Shown one piece after another: positions 30,188-37,782 of a DNA stretch of 41,189 nucleotides; position 1 is the stretch's first letter; each line of letters starts with the position of its first letter. This DNA comes from Pseudonocardia bannensis (GTDB lineage Bacteria > Actinomycetota > Actinomycetes > Mycobacteriales > Pseudonocardiaceae), in assembly GCF_012911875.1 (NCBI RefSeq), contig NZ_JAAXKZ010000047.1, positions 1 to 41,189 on the forward strand, read 5' to 3'. The position numbers and the translations under genes were made by a program. The notes beneath the pieces were generated by a model. It was not told the DNA's origin. It was given only the letters and a program-made list of their open reading frames with translations, and did no database searches.

Positions 30188-30810
30188 TCCGTGGCCTCCT
30201 TGAGCAGCCGGGAGAACGTGTCGTCCCAGCTCGGGATGGCGTGCGCGGAGCGGTAGGCGGCCAGTGCGTCGACGGTCTCGCGGCGGACCCGGATCCAGGT
30301 CGAGCCGGGGAAGTGCTCGTCCATCACCGCCCGCCACACCGCGACCGGCAACCGGTGCTCGGCCTCCTCGTTCCAGGACACCAGGCCGACCTGCACCCCG
30401 GCGTCGCCGGCGTAGAACAACGTCCCGGAGAACAGCAGCAGCAACGGGATCTCGCCGTCGGACAGGCCGTGGCAGAACTTGGTGGCCGCGACGTCGAGGT
30501 CGTAGGTCAGCGGAACCGAGACCGGCACGGTCGTCCGGCCGGTGAACGGCGGCAGCATCACCGAGACGGTGGCCAGTTGCAGCAGGTTGAGCGTCTCGCC
30601 CCAGCGCGACGGCTCGCCGAACAGGTCACCGAGCCGGGCCGTCTCCGCGGGGGAGTAGTGGCGTCTGCGCGGGTCGATGCGGATCTGGCAGCGCAGCGCG
30701 ACCGCGTGCACCTTCCGTCCACTGCCCTCGTCGACCTGCAGGTCCAGCTGCAGGGCCGGTCCGGCGGCGTAGGGTTCGGCGCGGGACCCGGTGCAGGTGA
30801 ACCGCAGCAC
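30184..30810 (-). CDS. DUF6084-like hydrogenase-operon protein
   Basis: This 208-aa protein starts VLRFTCTGSRAEPYAAGPAL and is strand-rich. It has distinctive segments HYSPAETARLGDLFGEPSRWGETL and DLDVAATKFCHGLSDGEIPLLLLFSGTLFY. I recall this as a family found almost only beside actinobacterial group 1h hydrogenases (DUF6084), without a known function. No metal-binding Cys set or signal peptide is visible. GTG 30810 begins 2 bp after the previous stop, and no other start keeps the conserved N-terminus. Probably cytoplasmic and involved in assembly or electron transfer; that is inference. Confidence 0.8.
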   Translation of the reverse strand: MLRFTCTGSRAEPYAAGPALQLDLQVDEGSGRKVHAVALRCQIRIDPRRRHYSPAETARLGDLFGEPSRWGETLNLLQLATVSVMLPPFTGRTTVPVSVPLTYDLDVAATKFCHGLSDGEIPLLLLFSGTLFYAGDAGVQVGLVSWNEEAEHRLPVAVWRAVMDEHFPGSTWIRVRRETVDALAAYRSAHAIPSWDDTFSRLLKEATE

Positions 30811-30812
30811 GG

Positions 30813-31454
30813 TCAACCCCGCCTTTCCGGATCGAGCACCCGGGCCCGGCCGGACAGCTCGGTGAAGAAGCCGTCGATCGCACGCCAGGCCTCCGACCCG
30901 CCGTCGAACCCGCGCCAGTGCATCCGCACCAGGCCGACGAGCCGGTAGCAGGAGTCGATCGGCACGAGCAGGCACTCGCCGCCGTCACCGGACCCGCCGC
31001 CCGGCCCGCTGCGGCGCACCAGCAGGGCCTCCACGTCCGGTTCGAGCTCCGCGGCCAGCCGGCTCGCTCCGATCCCGGCGCTCCACGCGTCGAGCGTCAG
31101 CTCGCTCTCGGTGGCCCCGGCCGGGCTCGGGTAGCACGCGACCACGCTGCTCTTCGCCGAGTTGTGCAGGAAGAACGCCATCCCGACCGGGATCTGGAGC
31201 TCGTCCCACTGCGCCTCGGACAGCGTGAAGCCGGGATCTGCGAGGTACCGGTCCGGCACCCGCCGATAGCCGCCACCCCCGGCGCCGGGGTTGTTGAACA
31301 GGAACCCGCACGGCCCGCAGACGCACATCATCCGCCGCTCGGCCACCTGCACCAGGTGCGGATGATCCGGCGGGATCGGGGTGGCGCACATGTCGCAGCG
31401 CTCCGGGACCGGCTCGGCCGAGCTGACGAGGAACCGTCGCAACCCGCTAACCAC
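30813..31454 (-). CDS. DUF5947-like Cys-knuckle protein of the hydrogenase operon
   Basis: This 213-aa protein has five clustered cysteines near the N-terminus: CDMC (about residues 20-23), then CVC and GPC (CVCGPC, about 44-49). This resembles a rubredoxin- or zinc-ribbon-like site. The remainder (PVGMAFFLHNSAKSSVVACYPSPAG and later) has no recognisable fold. I recall it as DUF5947, restricted to group 1h hydrogenase operons. Start GTG 31454 has GGGGGGA 5-6 nt upstream, after a 77-bp gap from the Nfu-like gene. It may be an electron carrier or chaperone; sequence alone does not decide. Confidence 0.82.
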   Translation of the reverse strand: MVSGLRRFLVSSAEPVPERCDMCATPIPPDHPHLVQVAERRMMCVCGPCGFLFNNPGAGGGGYRRVPDRYLADPGFTLSEAQWDELQIPVGMAFFLHNSAKSSVVACYPSPAGATESELTLDAWSAGIGASRLAAELEPDVEALLVRRSGPGGGSGDGGECLLVPIDSCYRLVGLVRMHWRGFDGGSEAWRAIDGFFTELSGRARVLDPERRG

Positions 31455-31531
31455 GTCGTCCCCCCACGACGATCGGCCGCCGCGTCGCCGGCCTCAGGGC
31501 CTCGGAAGGACGACACGGCTGCCGGACGCGG

Positions 31532-32071
31532 TCACCGGGCACTGCGCAGCCCGATCTGGAGCAGGGTCGGCCCGCGCTCCGCCTCGATGAACGCGACCCC
31601 CGCGGTGTCCGGCGCGACCGCCGCGACCGACTCCTCGACGACCTGGCGCACCGTCTGCGCACCGCAGCCGCCGGCCGACAGCTGGACCCGCACGGTGCCG
31701 TCCGGGTCCAGGCCGAGCAGCTCGGCGTCCGAGGCGTGCGAGCCCAGCTTGCGCTTCGCGGTCGCCATCGCGTGCTCGACCCGGGTCCGCACGTCCACCG
31801 GATGCAGCTCGTGCAGCGCGAGCAGCCCGCCGACCAGCGGGTCCGATGCCAGCCGGTGCACCATCGCGTCTCCGCCGCCGGCCCGGGCGATCGTCACGAT
31901 CTGTTCCAGGCCGGCGCCGTAGAACCGCATCAGCAGGCGGACCAGCTCCTCGCCGGCCTGCCGCGCCCCACCCGCGTCGGCACCGTCGGCACCGTCGGCA
32001 CCGTCGTCCATGTCGTCGAGCACCGCCTCGATACGCTGCGCGACGTCCTGTGGATCCAGCTGATCACCCAT
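31532..32071 (-). CDS. Nfu/NifU-C-like protein with a single cysteine
   Basis: This 179-aa protein has a helical N-terminal region (to about 115) and a C-terminal domain like the NifU/Nfu cluster scaffold: RVEHAMATAKRKLG, DAELLGLDPDGTVRVQLSAGGCGAQTVRQVV. Ordinary Nfu has CxxC in this loop. Here only the first Cys is kept and the second is Gln (GGCGAQ). The N-terminus holds an acidic DGA repeat. It starts 1 bp after the hhyL stop, so the two are coupled. In mycobacteria a gene next to the group 1h subunits was proposed to encode an Fe-S electron relay; equivalence is inference. A dimer sharing one Cys per chain is possible. Confidence 0.85.
   Translation of the reverse strand: MGDQLDPQDVAQRIEAVLDDMDDGADGADGADAGGARQAGEELVRLLMRFYGAGLEQIVTIARAGGGDAMVHRLASDPLVGGLLALHELHPVDVRTRVEHAMATAKRKLGSHASDAELLGLDPDGTVRVQLSAGGCGAQTVRQVVEESVAAVAPDTAGVAFIEAERGPTLLQIGLRSAR
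31976..32002. repeat. 9-bp tandem repeat in the Nfu-like gene
   Basis: Three perfect GTCGGCACC units encode repeated Gly-Ala-Asp triplets near the N-terminus of the Nfu-like protein. It is in frame. Confidence 0.85.
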
Positions 32072-32072
32072 C

Positions 32073-33881
32073 TCAGATGATGTTCAGTGAGCCGGGCGAG
32101 TGCATCTTGTGCAGCGGCTTGCCGTTCCCCAGGTACATGTGCACCCCACAGGGCAGGCACGGGTCGAAGCTGCGGACGGCTCGCATGATGTCGATGCCCT
32201 TGAAGTTCTCCGGCTTGTTCTCCTCGAAGATCGGCGTGTTCTGCACCGCGTCCTCGTACGGGCCCGGCGTGCCGAACGAGTCCCGCACGCTGCCGTTCCA
32301 CGGCGTCGGCGGATACGGGTGGTAGTTCGCGATCTTGCCGCCACGGATCACCATGTGGTGGCTCAGGACGCCGCGCACGGCCTCGGTGAACCCGCAGCTG
32401 ATCGCCTCGTCCGGGACGGTGAACTTCTCCCAGGTCTTGCTGTTGCCGCTGCGCACCTCGGCGAGCGCCTTGTCCATGAAGTGCAGCGCCACGGCCGCGG
32501 AGTAGGCCTGGAAGTAGGTCCGGGCGCGGTTGCGCTCGATGGCGTTGGACAGCGGCCGGCCCTGCTTGTCGGTCGGCGGGGCCCACTCGAAGCCGACCTC
32601 GGGCTTCAGCGCGGTCCTCGGCAGGTTGATCTGGATGGCCTTGCCGTCCGCCTTCACGTACCCGCAGTCGACCAGACCGCCCAGTGCCGTGGCCCAGAGC
32701 CGGGCCAGCGGGCCGCCGCCGGTGTCGAGCGGCAGGTAGTCGCTGCCGTCGAACCAGCGCGGCGACATCGTCCAGCTGTACTTGTCGTCGAAGTCGCGCT
32801 TCTGCGGAGCGGGGATGGTGTGCTGGTTCCAGGGGTGCCGCTTGTCCACCGGGTTGCCCAGCGGGTCGTGCGTCACGAAGGTCTCCTGGTCCTCCCAGTC
32901 CCGGTAGTAGGAGCTGCCCAGCAGGATCCGGATGCCCAGGTTGATCTCGACGAGGTCGTTGGTCACCAGCTTGCCGTCGACCACCACGCCCGGGGTCACG
33001 AACATCTTCCGGCCCCAGTCGGTCATGTGCCGGTAGTCGAAGTCGCAGTAGGCCGGGTCGTTGAGCGAGCCCCAGCAACCGAGCAGCACCCGCCGCCGGC
33101 CGACCTCCTCGTAGCCGGGCAGCGCGACGTACATGAAGTCGAACAGGTCGTCGTGCATCGGGACGACGCGCTTCATGAACTCGACGTAACGCATCAACCG
33201 GGAGTAGTAGTCGGTGAACAGCTGGATCGTCGCGTGCGTCCCGACCCCACCCGGATACAGCGTGGAGGGGTGCACGTGGCGGCCCTCCATCAGGCAGAAC
33301 ATCTCCCGGGTGTAGCGGCTGACCTGCAGGGCCTCCCGGTAGAAGTCACCGGTGAACGGGTTGAGCGCGCGCATGATGTCGCCGACGGTCCTGTAGCCGT
33401 GCTCGGCGGCGTGCGGGGCCTCGGCGCGGTTGGCGAGCTCCAGCACCCCGGGGTTGGTCTCCGAGATCATCTTCTCGCAGTAGTCCACCCCGACCAGGTT
33501 CTCCTGGAAGATGTTGTGGTCGAACATGTACTCGGCGGCCTCGCCGAGGTTGATGATCCACTCCCCGAGGTGCGGCGGGCGGACGCCGTAGGCCATGTTC
33601 TGGTTGTAGACCGAGCAGGTCGCGTGGTTGTCCCCGCAGATCCCGCAGATGCGGCTGGTGATGAAGTGCGCGTCGCGCGGGTCCTTGCCCTTCATGAAGA
33701 TCGAGTAGCCGCGGAAGACCGACGACGTGCTGTGGCACTCGGCCACGCGCTTGTTCGAGAAGTCGATCTTCGCGTAGATGCCGAGGCTGCCGACGATCCG
33801 GGTGATGGGGTCCCACGCCATCTCGACGAGACCGGTCTCGTCCTTCGTCGTCGGCGTGGTCGTCGGCTGTGTGGTGGTCAT
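32073..33881 (-). CDS. hhyL: Group 1h (actinobacterial high-affinity) [NiFe] hydrogenase large subunit
   Basis: This 602-aa catalytic subunit oxidises H2. The four Ni ligands are Cys79 and Cys82 in RICGICGDNH and the two Cys in DPCLPCGVH (about 575 and 578). A 21-residue tail after that His (MYLGNGKPLHKMHSPGSLNII) is the expected target of the operon's endopeptidase. Segments such as HNIFQENLVGVDYCEKM, LMEGRHVHPSTLYPGGVGT and TDYYSRLMRYVEFMK match the Streptomyces/Mycobacterium group 1h enzymes that scavenge atmospheric H2. ATG 33881 has AAGGAG 9 nt upstream; 13 bp separate it from hhyS. Group assignment is by recalled family features. Confidence 0.96.
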   Translation of the reverse strand: MTTTQPTTTPTTKDETGLVEMAWDPITRIVGSLGIYAKIDFSNKRVAECHSTSSVFRGYSIFMKGKDPRDAHFITSRICGICGDNHATCSVYNQNMAYGVRPPHLGEWIINLGEAAEYMFDHNIFQENLVGVDYCEKMISETNPGVLELANRAEAPHAAEHGYRTVGDIMRALNPFTGDFYREALQVSRYTREMFCLMEGRHVHPSTLYPGGVGTHATIQLFTDYYSRLMRYVEFMKRVVPMHDDLFDFMYVALPGYEEVGRRRVLLGCWGSLNDPAYCDFDYRHMTDWGRKMFVTPGVVVDGKLVTNDLVEINLGIRILLGSSYYRDWEDQETFVTHDPLGNPVDKRHPWNQHTIPAPQKRDFDDKYSWTMSPRWFDGSDYLPLDTGGGPLARLWATALGGLVDCGYVKADGKAIQINLPRTALKPEVGFEWAPPTDKQGRPLSNAIERNRARTYFQAYSAAVALHFMDKALAEVRSGNSKTWEKFTVPDEAISCGFTEAVRGVLSHHMVIRGGKIANYHPYPPTPWNGSVRDSFGTPGPYEDAVQNTPIFEENKPENFKGIDIMRAVRSFDPCLPCGVHMYLGNGKPLHKMHSPGSLNII

Positions 33882-33894
33882 GGCGTCGGGCTCC

Positions 33895-34962
33895 TTACCA
33901 GGACTTCGCGTATCCGGTGGCGAGCTCGCGGCCCTTGCGCCGCCACTTCGGCTCTTGGTCGAGCTTGCGTTCGGTGATCCGGCGCAGCCGGCGGATGATG
34001 CCGCCGTAGGCGCTGCTCGCGGTCGCCGAGACGAGGCTTCCGGGCGGGGCGTCCATGAACGGCATGAACTTGTCCGGGAAGCCCGGCATCGTGCAGCCGA
34101 TGCAGATCCCGCCGACGTTCGGGCAGCCGCCCACGCCGTTGATCCAGCCACGCTTGGGTACGTTGCACTTGACGACCGGTCCCCAGCAGCCGAGCTTGAC
34201 CAGACACTCCGGCGAGCCGTACTCGCTCGCGAACTGGCCCTCCTCGTAGTAGCCGCCGCGGTCACAGCCCTCGTGCACGGTGGCGCCGAAGAGCCACTTC
34301 GGGCGCAGCGCCTCGTCCAGCGGGATCATCGGGGCGGACCCGGCGGCCTGGTAGAGCAGGTAGAGGATGGTCTCGGACAGGTTGTCCGGATGTGTGGGGC
34401 AACCGGGCACGCACACGATCGGGATCCCGGCCTTGGACTTCCAGCTCCAGCCCAGGTAGTCGGGCACGCCCATGGCACCGGTCGGGTTGCCCTGCATGGC
34501 GTGGATGCCGCCGTAGGTCGCGCAGGTGCCGGCGGCGAGCACGGCCAGTGCTTTGGGGGCCAGCCGGTCCAGCCATTCGCTCACGGTGATGGGCTGGCCG
34601 GTCTCGGGGTTGTTGCCGAAGCCGGTCCAGTAGCCCTCGGGCTTGATCGCCTCGTTCGCGATGGACCCCTCGATGACCAGGACGAACGGTTCCAGCTCAC
34701 CGCGGTCGGCCTTGAAGAACCACTCGATGAAGGTGTCGGCGCCCTTGTCCGGACCGCACTCGAAGTCGATGAGCGGCCAGTGCACCGCGATCTTGGGCAG
34801 GCCGGGCAGCGCGCCGAGGGCGATCTCCTCGATGGTCGGCTGGGTGGCCGCGGTGAGGGCGACGGAATCGCCGTCGCAGCTGAGCCCCGCGTTGATCCAC
34901 AGGATATGGATGACCGGTTCGTCCTGTCCGGTACTGGCTGGCTGCGCAGTCGGTGCTGACAT
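33895..34962 (-). CDS. hhyS: Group 1h [NiFe] hydrogenase small subunit
   Basis: This 355-aa subunit carries the Fe-S relay. At the proximal cluster the usual CxxC is Cys29-x-x-Asp32 (LSCDGDS), so Asp replaces one Cys. A 3Cys-1Asp cluster is known from the crystal structure of the Ralstonia actinobacterial-type enzyme. Other ligand segments are GTCATYGG, VCVPGCPTHPD, VHEGCDRGG, KLGCWGPVVKCNV and GGCPNVGGICIGC. There is no Tat signal and no C-terminal membrane helix, unlike classical group 1 enzymes, so the protein should be cytoplasmic-side. It is the first gene of the operon; the long 5' region holds putative control sites. Confidence 0.96.
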   Translation of the reverse strand: MSAPTAQPASTGQDEPVIHILWINAGLSCDGDSVALTAATQPTIEEIALGALPGLPKIAVHWPLIDFECGPDKGADTFIEWFFKADRGELEPFVLVIEGSIANEAIKPEGYWTGFGNNPETGQPITVSEWLDRLAPKALAVLAAGTCATYGGIHAMQGNPTGAMGVPDYLGWSWKSKAGIPIVCVPGCPTHPDNLSETILYLLYQAAGSAPMIPLDEALRPKWLFGATVHEGCDRGGYYEEGQFASEYGSPECLVKLGCWGPVVKCNVPKRGWINGVGGCPNVGGICIGCTMPGFPDKFMPFMDAPPGSLVSATASSAYGGIIRRLRRITERKLDQEPKWRRKGRELATGYAKSW

Positions 34963-35023
34963 GTCGTCGCCCCTCGTGGCGCCGTCGGCGAGGACAGCGC
35001 CGGTGCCGGCTGGTGGGAGATCA

Positions 35024-35035
35024 CCGTTGTAACGG
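35024..35035. promoter_or_regulatory. Palindrome in the hhyS leader/promoter
   Basis: CCGTT-GT-AACGG is an interrupted 5-bp palindrome about 60 bp upstream of hhyS. On the hhyS strand it overlaps TACAAC, a possible -10 with a weak TTACCC 17 bp before it. It could be a repressor or activator site. Confidence 0.35.
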
Positions 35036-35077
35036 CCTGCAGGAGGCGGGGTAAGTGACCGCGGCAGCTAAGGGTGC

Positions 35078-35150
35078 GGGGGTAGGTGTGGGCCGCTGGG
35101 TGCAGCGTGTCACTAGCGGCGAGGGCGCTCGACGGGTTGTCCCTACCCCC
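35078..35150. promoter_or_regulatory. Inverted GGGGGTAGG boxes in the hydrogenase control region
   Basis: GGGGGTAGG (35078-35086) and its exact complement CCTACCCCC (35142-35150) face each other 55 bp apart. A related GGGGTAAGTG lies at 35048-35057. They occupy the 265-bp region between hhyS and the divergent membrane-protein gene. The 55-bp spacing is about five helical turns, which would suit looping. Confidence 0.45.
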
Positions 35151-35227
35151 TCACCGTATGGAGTTGGACGGCACCGGTCCTCTAGGGTCGAAAACGTTGC
35201 GTGGCCCGGACGGGCGAGGAGGGCCAG

Positions 35228-35854
35228 GTGCACATGGAGTGGTTGTCCGGATTCCTCGCCATCGTGTGCCTCGTCCTGGGTGTGCTGCACATCATCCGGC
35301 TGGTGGCCCTGCGGACCGACGTCGTCGGCGAGGGTTCGCATGCGGCCATGGGTTTCGGGATGGCGGCGATGTTCTCCCCGCTGGGTGACCCGGTTCCCGC
35401 CCCGGTCTGGACCACGGTCTTCGTGCTCACCGCTGCCTGGTTCGCGGCGCTGGCGCTGCGCTCCGGGTTCGGCACCGCCGACGCCGGTCACCACGTGATC
35501 TGCAGCGGCGCGATGCTGTTCATGCTGCTCACCGGTGCGCACCGGCACGGCGCGGGCGCCGGCCACGCCGCTGGTCACAGCACCCACGCCGAGGTCGGCG
35601 GGTTCGGCCTGGCGTCGGTCGCGGCCATCGTCCTCGTCGGTTACTTCGCCTGGCATGTGCTCCGCTGCATCGACCGGGTGTCGCGGCCGGACCGGTGTGC
35701 GGGGGCCGCCGCGTCCCCGCGGCCGGCAGCCGACGGCGGCGGTGCCGTCGCGTTGCGGCCGGTCCGGTTGTCGCTGCGGACGCCGCGGACGGCCGCCGTT
35801 GCGCACCTGGTGATGGGGGGCGCGATGACCGTCATGCTGCTCGGCATGGTCTGA
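35228..35854 (+). CDS. DUF5134-like polytopic membrane protein
   Basis: This protein of about 208 aa has five or six hydrophobic segments. Conserved-looking His/Met positions sit in GEGSHAAMGFGMAAMF, TADAGHHVICSGAMLFMLLTG and VAHLVMGGAMTVMLLGM. A loop rich in His (AHRHGAGAGHAAGHSTHAE) suggests metal binding, perhaps copper, as in other DUF5134 members; this is inference. GTG 35228 has GGAGG 5 nt upstream; ATG 35234 is the alternative. It diverges from hhyS and could share its control region. Confidence 0.75.
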   Translation: MHMEWLSGFLAIVCLVLGVLHIIRLVALRTDVVGEGSHAAMGFGMAAMFSPLGDPVPAPVWTTVFVLTAAWFAALALRSGFGTADAGHHVICSGAMLFMLLTGAHRHGAGAGHAAGHSTHAEVGGFGLASVAAIVLVGYFAWHVLRCIDRVSRPDRCAGAAASPRPAADGGGAVALRPVRLSLRTPRTAAVAHLVMGGAMTVMLLGMV

Positions 35855-35872
35855 CGCCCGCAGCGTCCCCGC

Positions 35873-37231
35873 TCAGGAGAAACGCTCGACCAGATCCACC
35901 ACGAACAGCACCAGGAACAGCATCGCCCCGACGGTCACCAGTGCGTTCGACAGCCAGCCCGAGCGGCCGCTCCGCTCGATGCGCCTGGAGTTGAGCAGCA
36001 GCAGGAGGGTGAGCCCCAGGAACGGCATGAACGCCGCCCCGAGGACCCCGTACACCAGCGTCAGCCCGAACGGCCGGTCGATGAACAGCAGCAGCATCGG
36101 TGGGAACGTCAGCCAGAGCAGGTAGCCCCGGAACGGCAGGCTCCGCTCGGCGGCCTGCGCCTCGTACGCCGTACCGGATGCCACCTCCTCGGTTCCGACG
36201 GCCGTGGTGGCGGGCGAGCCCGCGGCCACCGCGGCGGTGCCGGTCTCGGCCTTGGCCCCGTGCGGCAGCCGGATCGTCCGGGCCCAGTCGGTGAACAGCA
36301 GGCCGACGCCGTTCCAGACGCCGAGCAGTGAGGTGCTGGTGACGGCCAGGAAGCCGACGAGGAACAGGATCCGGGCCCACTCGCCGTACCGCTCGCCGAG
36401 CTCGGTGCCCAGCGTGAGCAGCCCGCGGTCGCTCTCGGTGAGGTCCTGGCCGAGCAGGATCTCCGCCCCGACGATCAGCATCGCGACCACGAAGATGCCG
36501 GTCATGATGTAGCCGACGGCGTTGTCCAGCCGCATCATCGGCAGCCAGGCGGTGCCCCGCCAGCCCTTGGCGAACATCCAGTAGCCGTAGGCCGCCATCG
36601 TGATCGTGCCGCCGACACCCCCGATGAGACCGAGGACGTAGATCGTCGAGCCCTCCGGGAGCCGCGGCACGAGCCCGGCCGCGAGCGCCCCCGGATCGGG
36701 GGAGACGAGCAGGGCGACCGACACCACGGACACGAACTTGATCAGCACCAGCACGGTCATGAACTTCTCGAAGACCGCGTAGCGCTGCGCCCACACCAGC
36801 ACGAGCCCGACGACGCCGGCGATCATCGCCCAGTACCGCACCGACAACCCGCCGAACAGCGCGTTGAGCGGCAGCCCGACCGCCGACATCGCGGTGGCGC
36901 CGTACACGAAGCCCCAGACGACCATGTAGACGCCGAAGAACACGGTGGCCCAGTAGCCCAGCCGGCGCCAGCCGTCGAGCAGCGTGGTGCCCGACGCCAG
37001 GTGCCAGCGGCCGACACCCTCCGCCAGCGCGAGCTTGAGCACGGTGCCCAGGACCGCGGCCCACAGCAGCACGGTGCCGAACCGGGCCCCGGCGACCATC
37101 GTCGCCACCAGGTCACCCGCGCCGACCCCGGTGGCCGCGGCCAGCAGCCCCGGGCCGACCTGCGCGATCTTCGCGTGCCAGCCCTGTGGCGCCGCCGTGA
37201 GCTCCTCGGCTCGCGTTACATCGCCGGCCAT
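35873..37231 (-). CDS. Nramp-related transporter lacking the canonical metal motifs
   Basis: This 452-aa protein has about 11 membrane spans in the Nramp/SLC11 order. In true Nramp metal importers TM1 has DPGN and TM6 has MPH. Here the aligned TM1 stretch is GPGLLAAATGVGAGDLVAT (GAGD in place of DPGN) and TM6 is GGTITMAAYGYWMF (MAA in place of MPH). A 50-residue Thr/Ala-rich cytoplasmic loop sits near residue 325. Transition-metal import is therefore doubtful; related Mg2+ or other substrates are possible. ATG 37231 is the first plausible start. It converges with the DUF5134-like gene and diverges from the ATPase cassette. Confidence 0.85.
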   Translation of the reverse strand: MAGDVTRAEELTAAPQGWHAKIAQVGPGLLAAATGVGAGDLVATMVAGARFGTVLLWAAVLGTVLKLALAEGVGRWHLASGTTLLDGWRRLGYWATVFFGVYMVVWGFVYGATAMSAVGLPLNALFGGLSVRYWAMIAGVVGLVLVWAQRYAVFEKFMTVLVLIKFVSVVSVALLVSPDPGALAAGLVPRLPEGSTIYVLGLIGGVGGTITMAAYGYWMFAKGWRGTAWLPMMRLDNAVGYIMTGIFVVAMLIVGAEILLGQDLTESDRGLLTLGTELGERYGEWARILFLVGFLAVTSTSLLGVWNGVGLLFTDWARTIRLPHGAKAETGTAAVAAGSPATTAVGTEEVASGTAYEAQAAERSLPFRGYLLWLTFPPMLLLFIDRPFGLTLVYGVLGAAFMPFLGLTLLLLLNSRRIERSGRSGWLSNALVTVGAMLFLVLFVVDLVERFS

Positions 37232-37427
37232 ACCGTCGCCCCCCGATGGTCGGACACCTCGAGGGGCGACGGTATCGGGACCTCGCGTGGTCGAGCCAGG
37301 CGCAACGCCCCGAACGCGGCCGCCGGGACCAGACCGGACGATCCGTCGGACTCCCCCCGTGAGAGTGACGTACCTCGTCCCCTCTGACGTGTTGGCGTGC
37401 TGCGCGGGTCCGGGGTGGCCCGGGCGC

Positions 37428-37433
37428 TAGATT
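37428..37433 (+). promoter_or_regulatory. Possible -10 element of the ATPase cassette
   Basis: TAGATT lies about 90 bp upstream of the first cassette gene in the 290-bp divergent region with the Nramp-like gene. I see no convincing -35 at the right distance, so this is weak. Confidence 0.3.
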
Positions 37434-37476
37434 CGGAGAACCGCACGGACATCGTGCGCGAACACACCGAACGCAC

Positions 37477-37510
37477 ACGCAGAACGCGCAGAACGCGGAG
37501 AACACGGAGG
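37477..37510 (+). repeat. 9-bp leader repeats ending in the ribosome site
   Basis: ACGCAGAAC, GCGCAGAAC and GCGGAGAAC are followed by ACGGAGG, whose last bases are the Shine-Dalgarno site of the next gene. Each step keeps the 9-bp period. Confidence 0.65.
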
Positions 37511-37521
37511 CCACCCCCGCC

Positions 37522-37782
37522 ATGGCGAGCATCGAAGAGGTCCGGGCCGGGATCGCGCTGGCCAACGACAAGGCCTCCGAGAGCATCGGCGCGCTGCAGC
37601 AGGCGCAGACCTGCATCGAGCAGGCCCAGGCGGCCCTGCAGCAGGTCACCGAGGGCAGCGGGCAGGGCGACGTCGACGAGGCCAACGCGCTCTACGCGCA
37701 GGCCGCCGGCAGCATCGCCGACGTGCAGCAGGCCGTGTCGGCCGCGATCCAGGCCTCGGAAGGCGTCGCGAACCGCCTGTGA
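37522..37782 (+). CDS. WXG100-sized helical protein, first gene of the FtsK-like cassette
   Basis: This 86-aa protein is predicted to be two helices (about 1-43 and 50-86) joined by a Gly-rich turn (TEGSGQGD). It is Gln/Ala-rich, with one Cys and no signal peptide. Size and helix-turn-helix hairpin recall WXG100 secretion substrates, but the WXG tripeptide is absent. ATG 37522 has CGGAGG about 11 nt upstream. It is coupled to the next gene by a GTGA overlap. I do not recognise the family; a partner or substrate of the downstream ATPase is the best inference. Confidence 0.8.
   Translation: MASIEEVRAGIALANDKASESIGALQQAQTCIEQAQAALQQVTEGSGQGDVDEANALYAQAAGSIADVQQAVSAAIQASEGVANRL

Noticed and set aside
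35163..35190. TTGGAC and TAGGGT as a promoter for the DUF5134-like gene
   Set aside because: The spacer is only 13 bp, too short for a normal sigma-70-type promoter.
37477..37510. Leader repeats considered as iterons of an origin
   Set aside because: Units are short, only three plus a partial, and end in a ribosome site; no replication gene is nearby.
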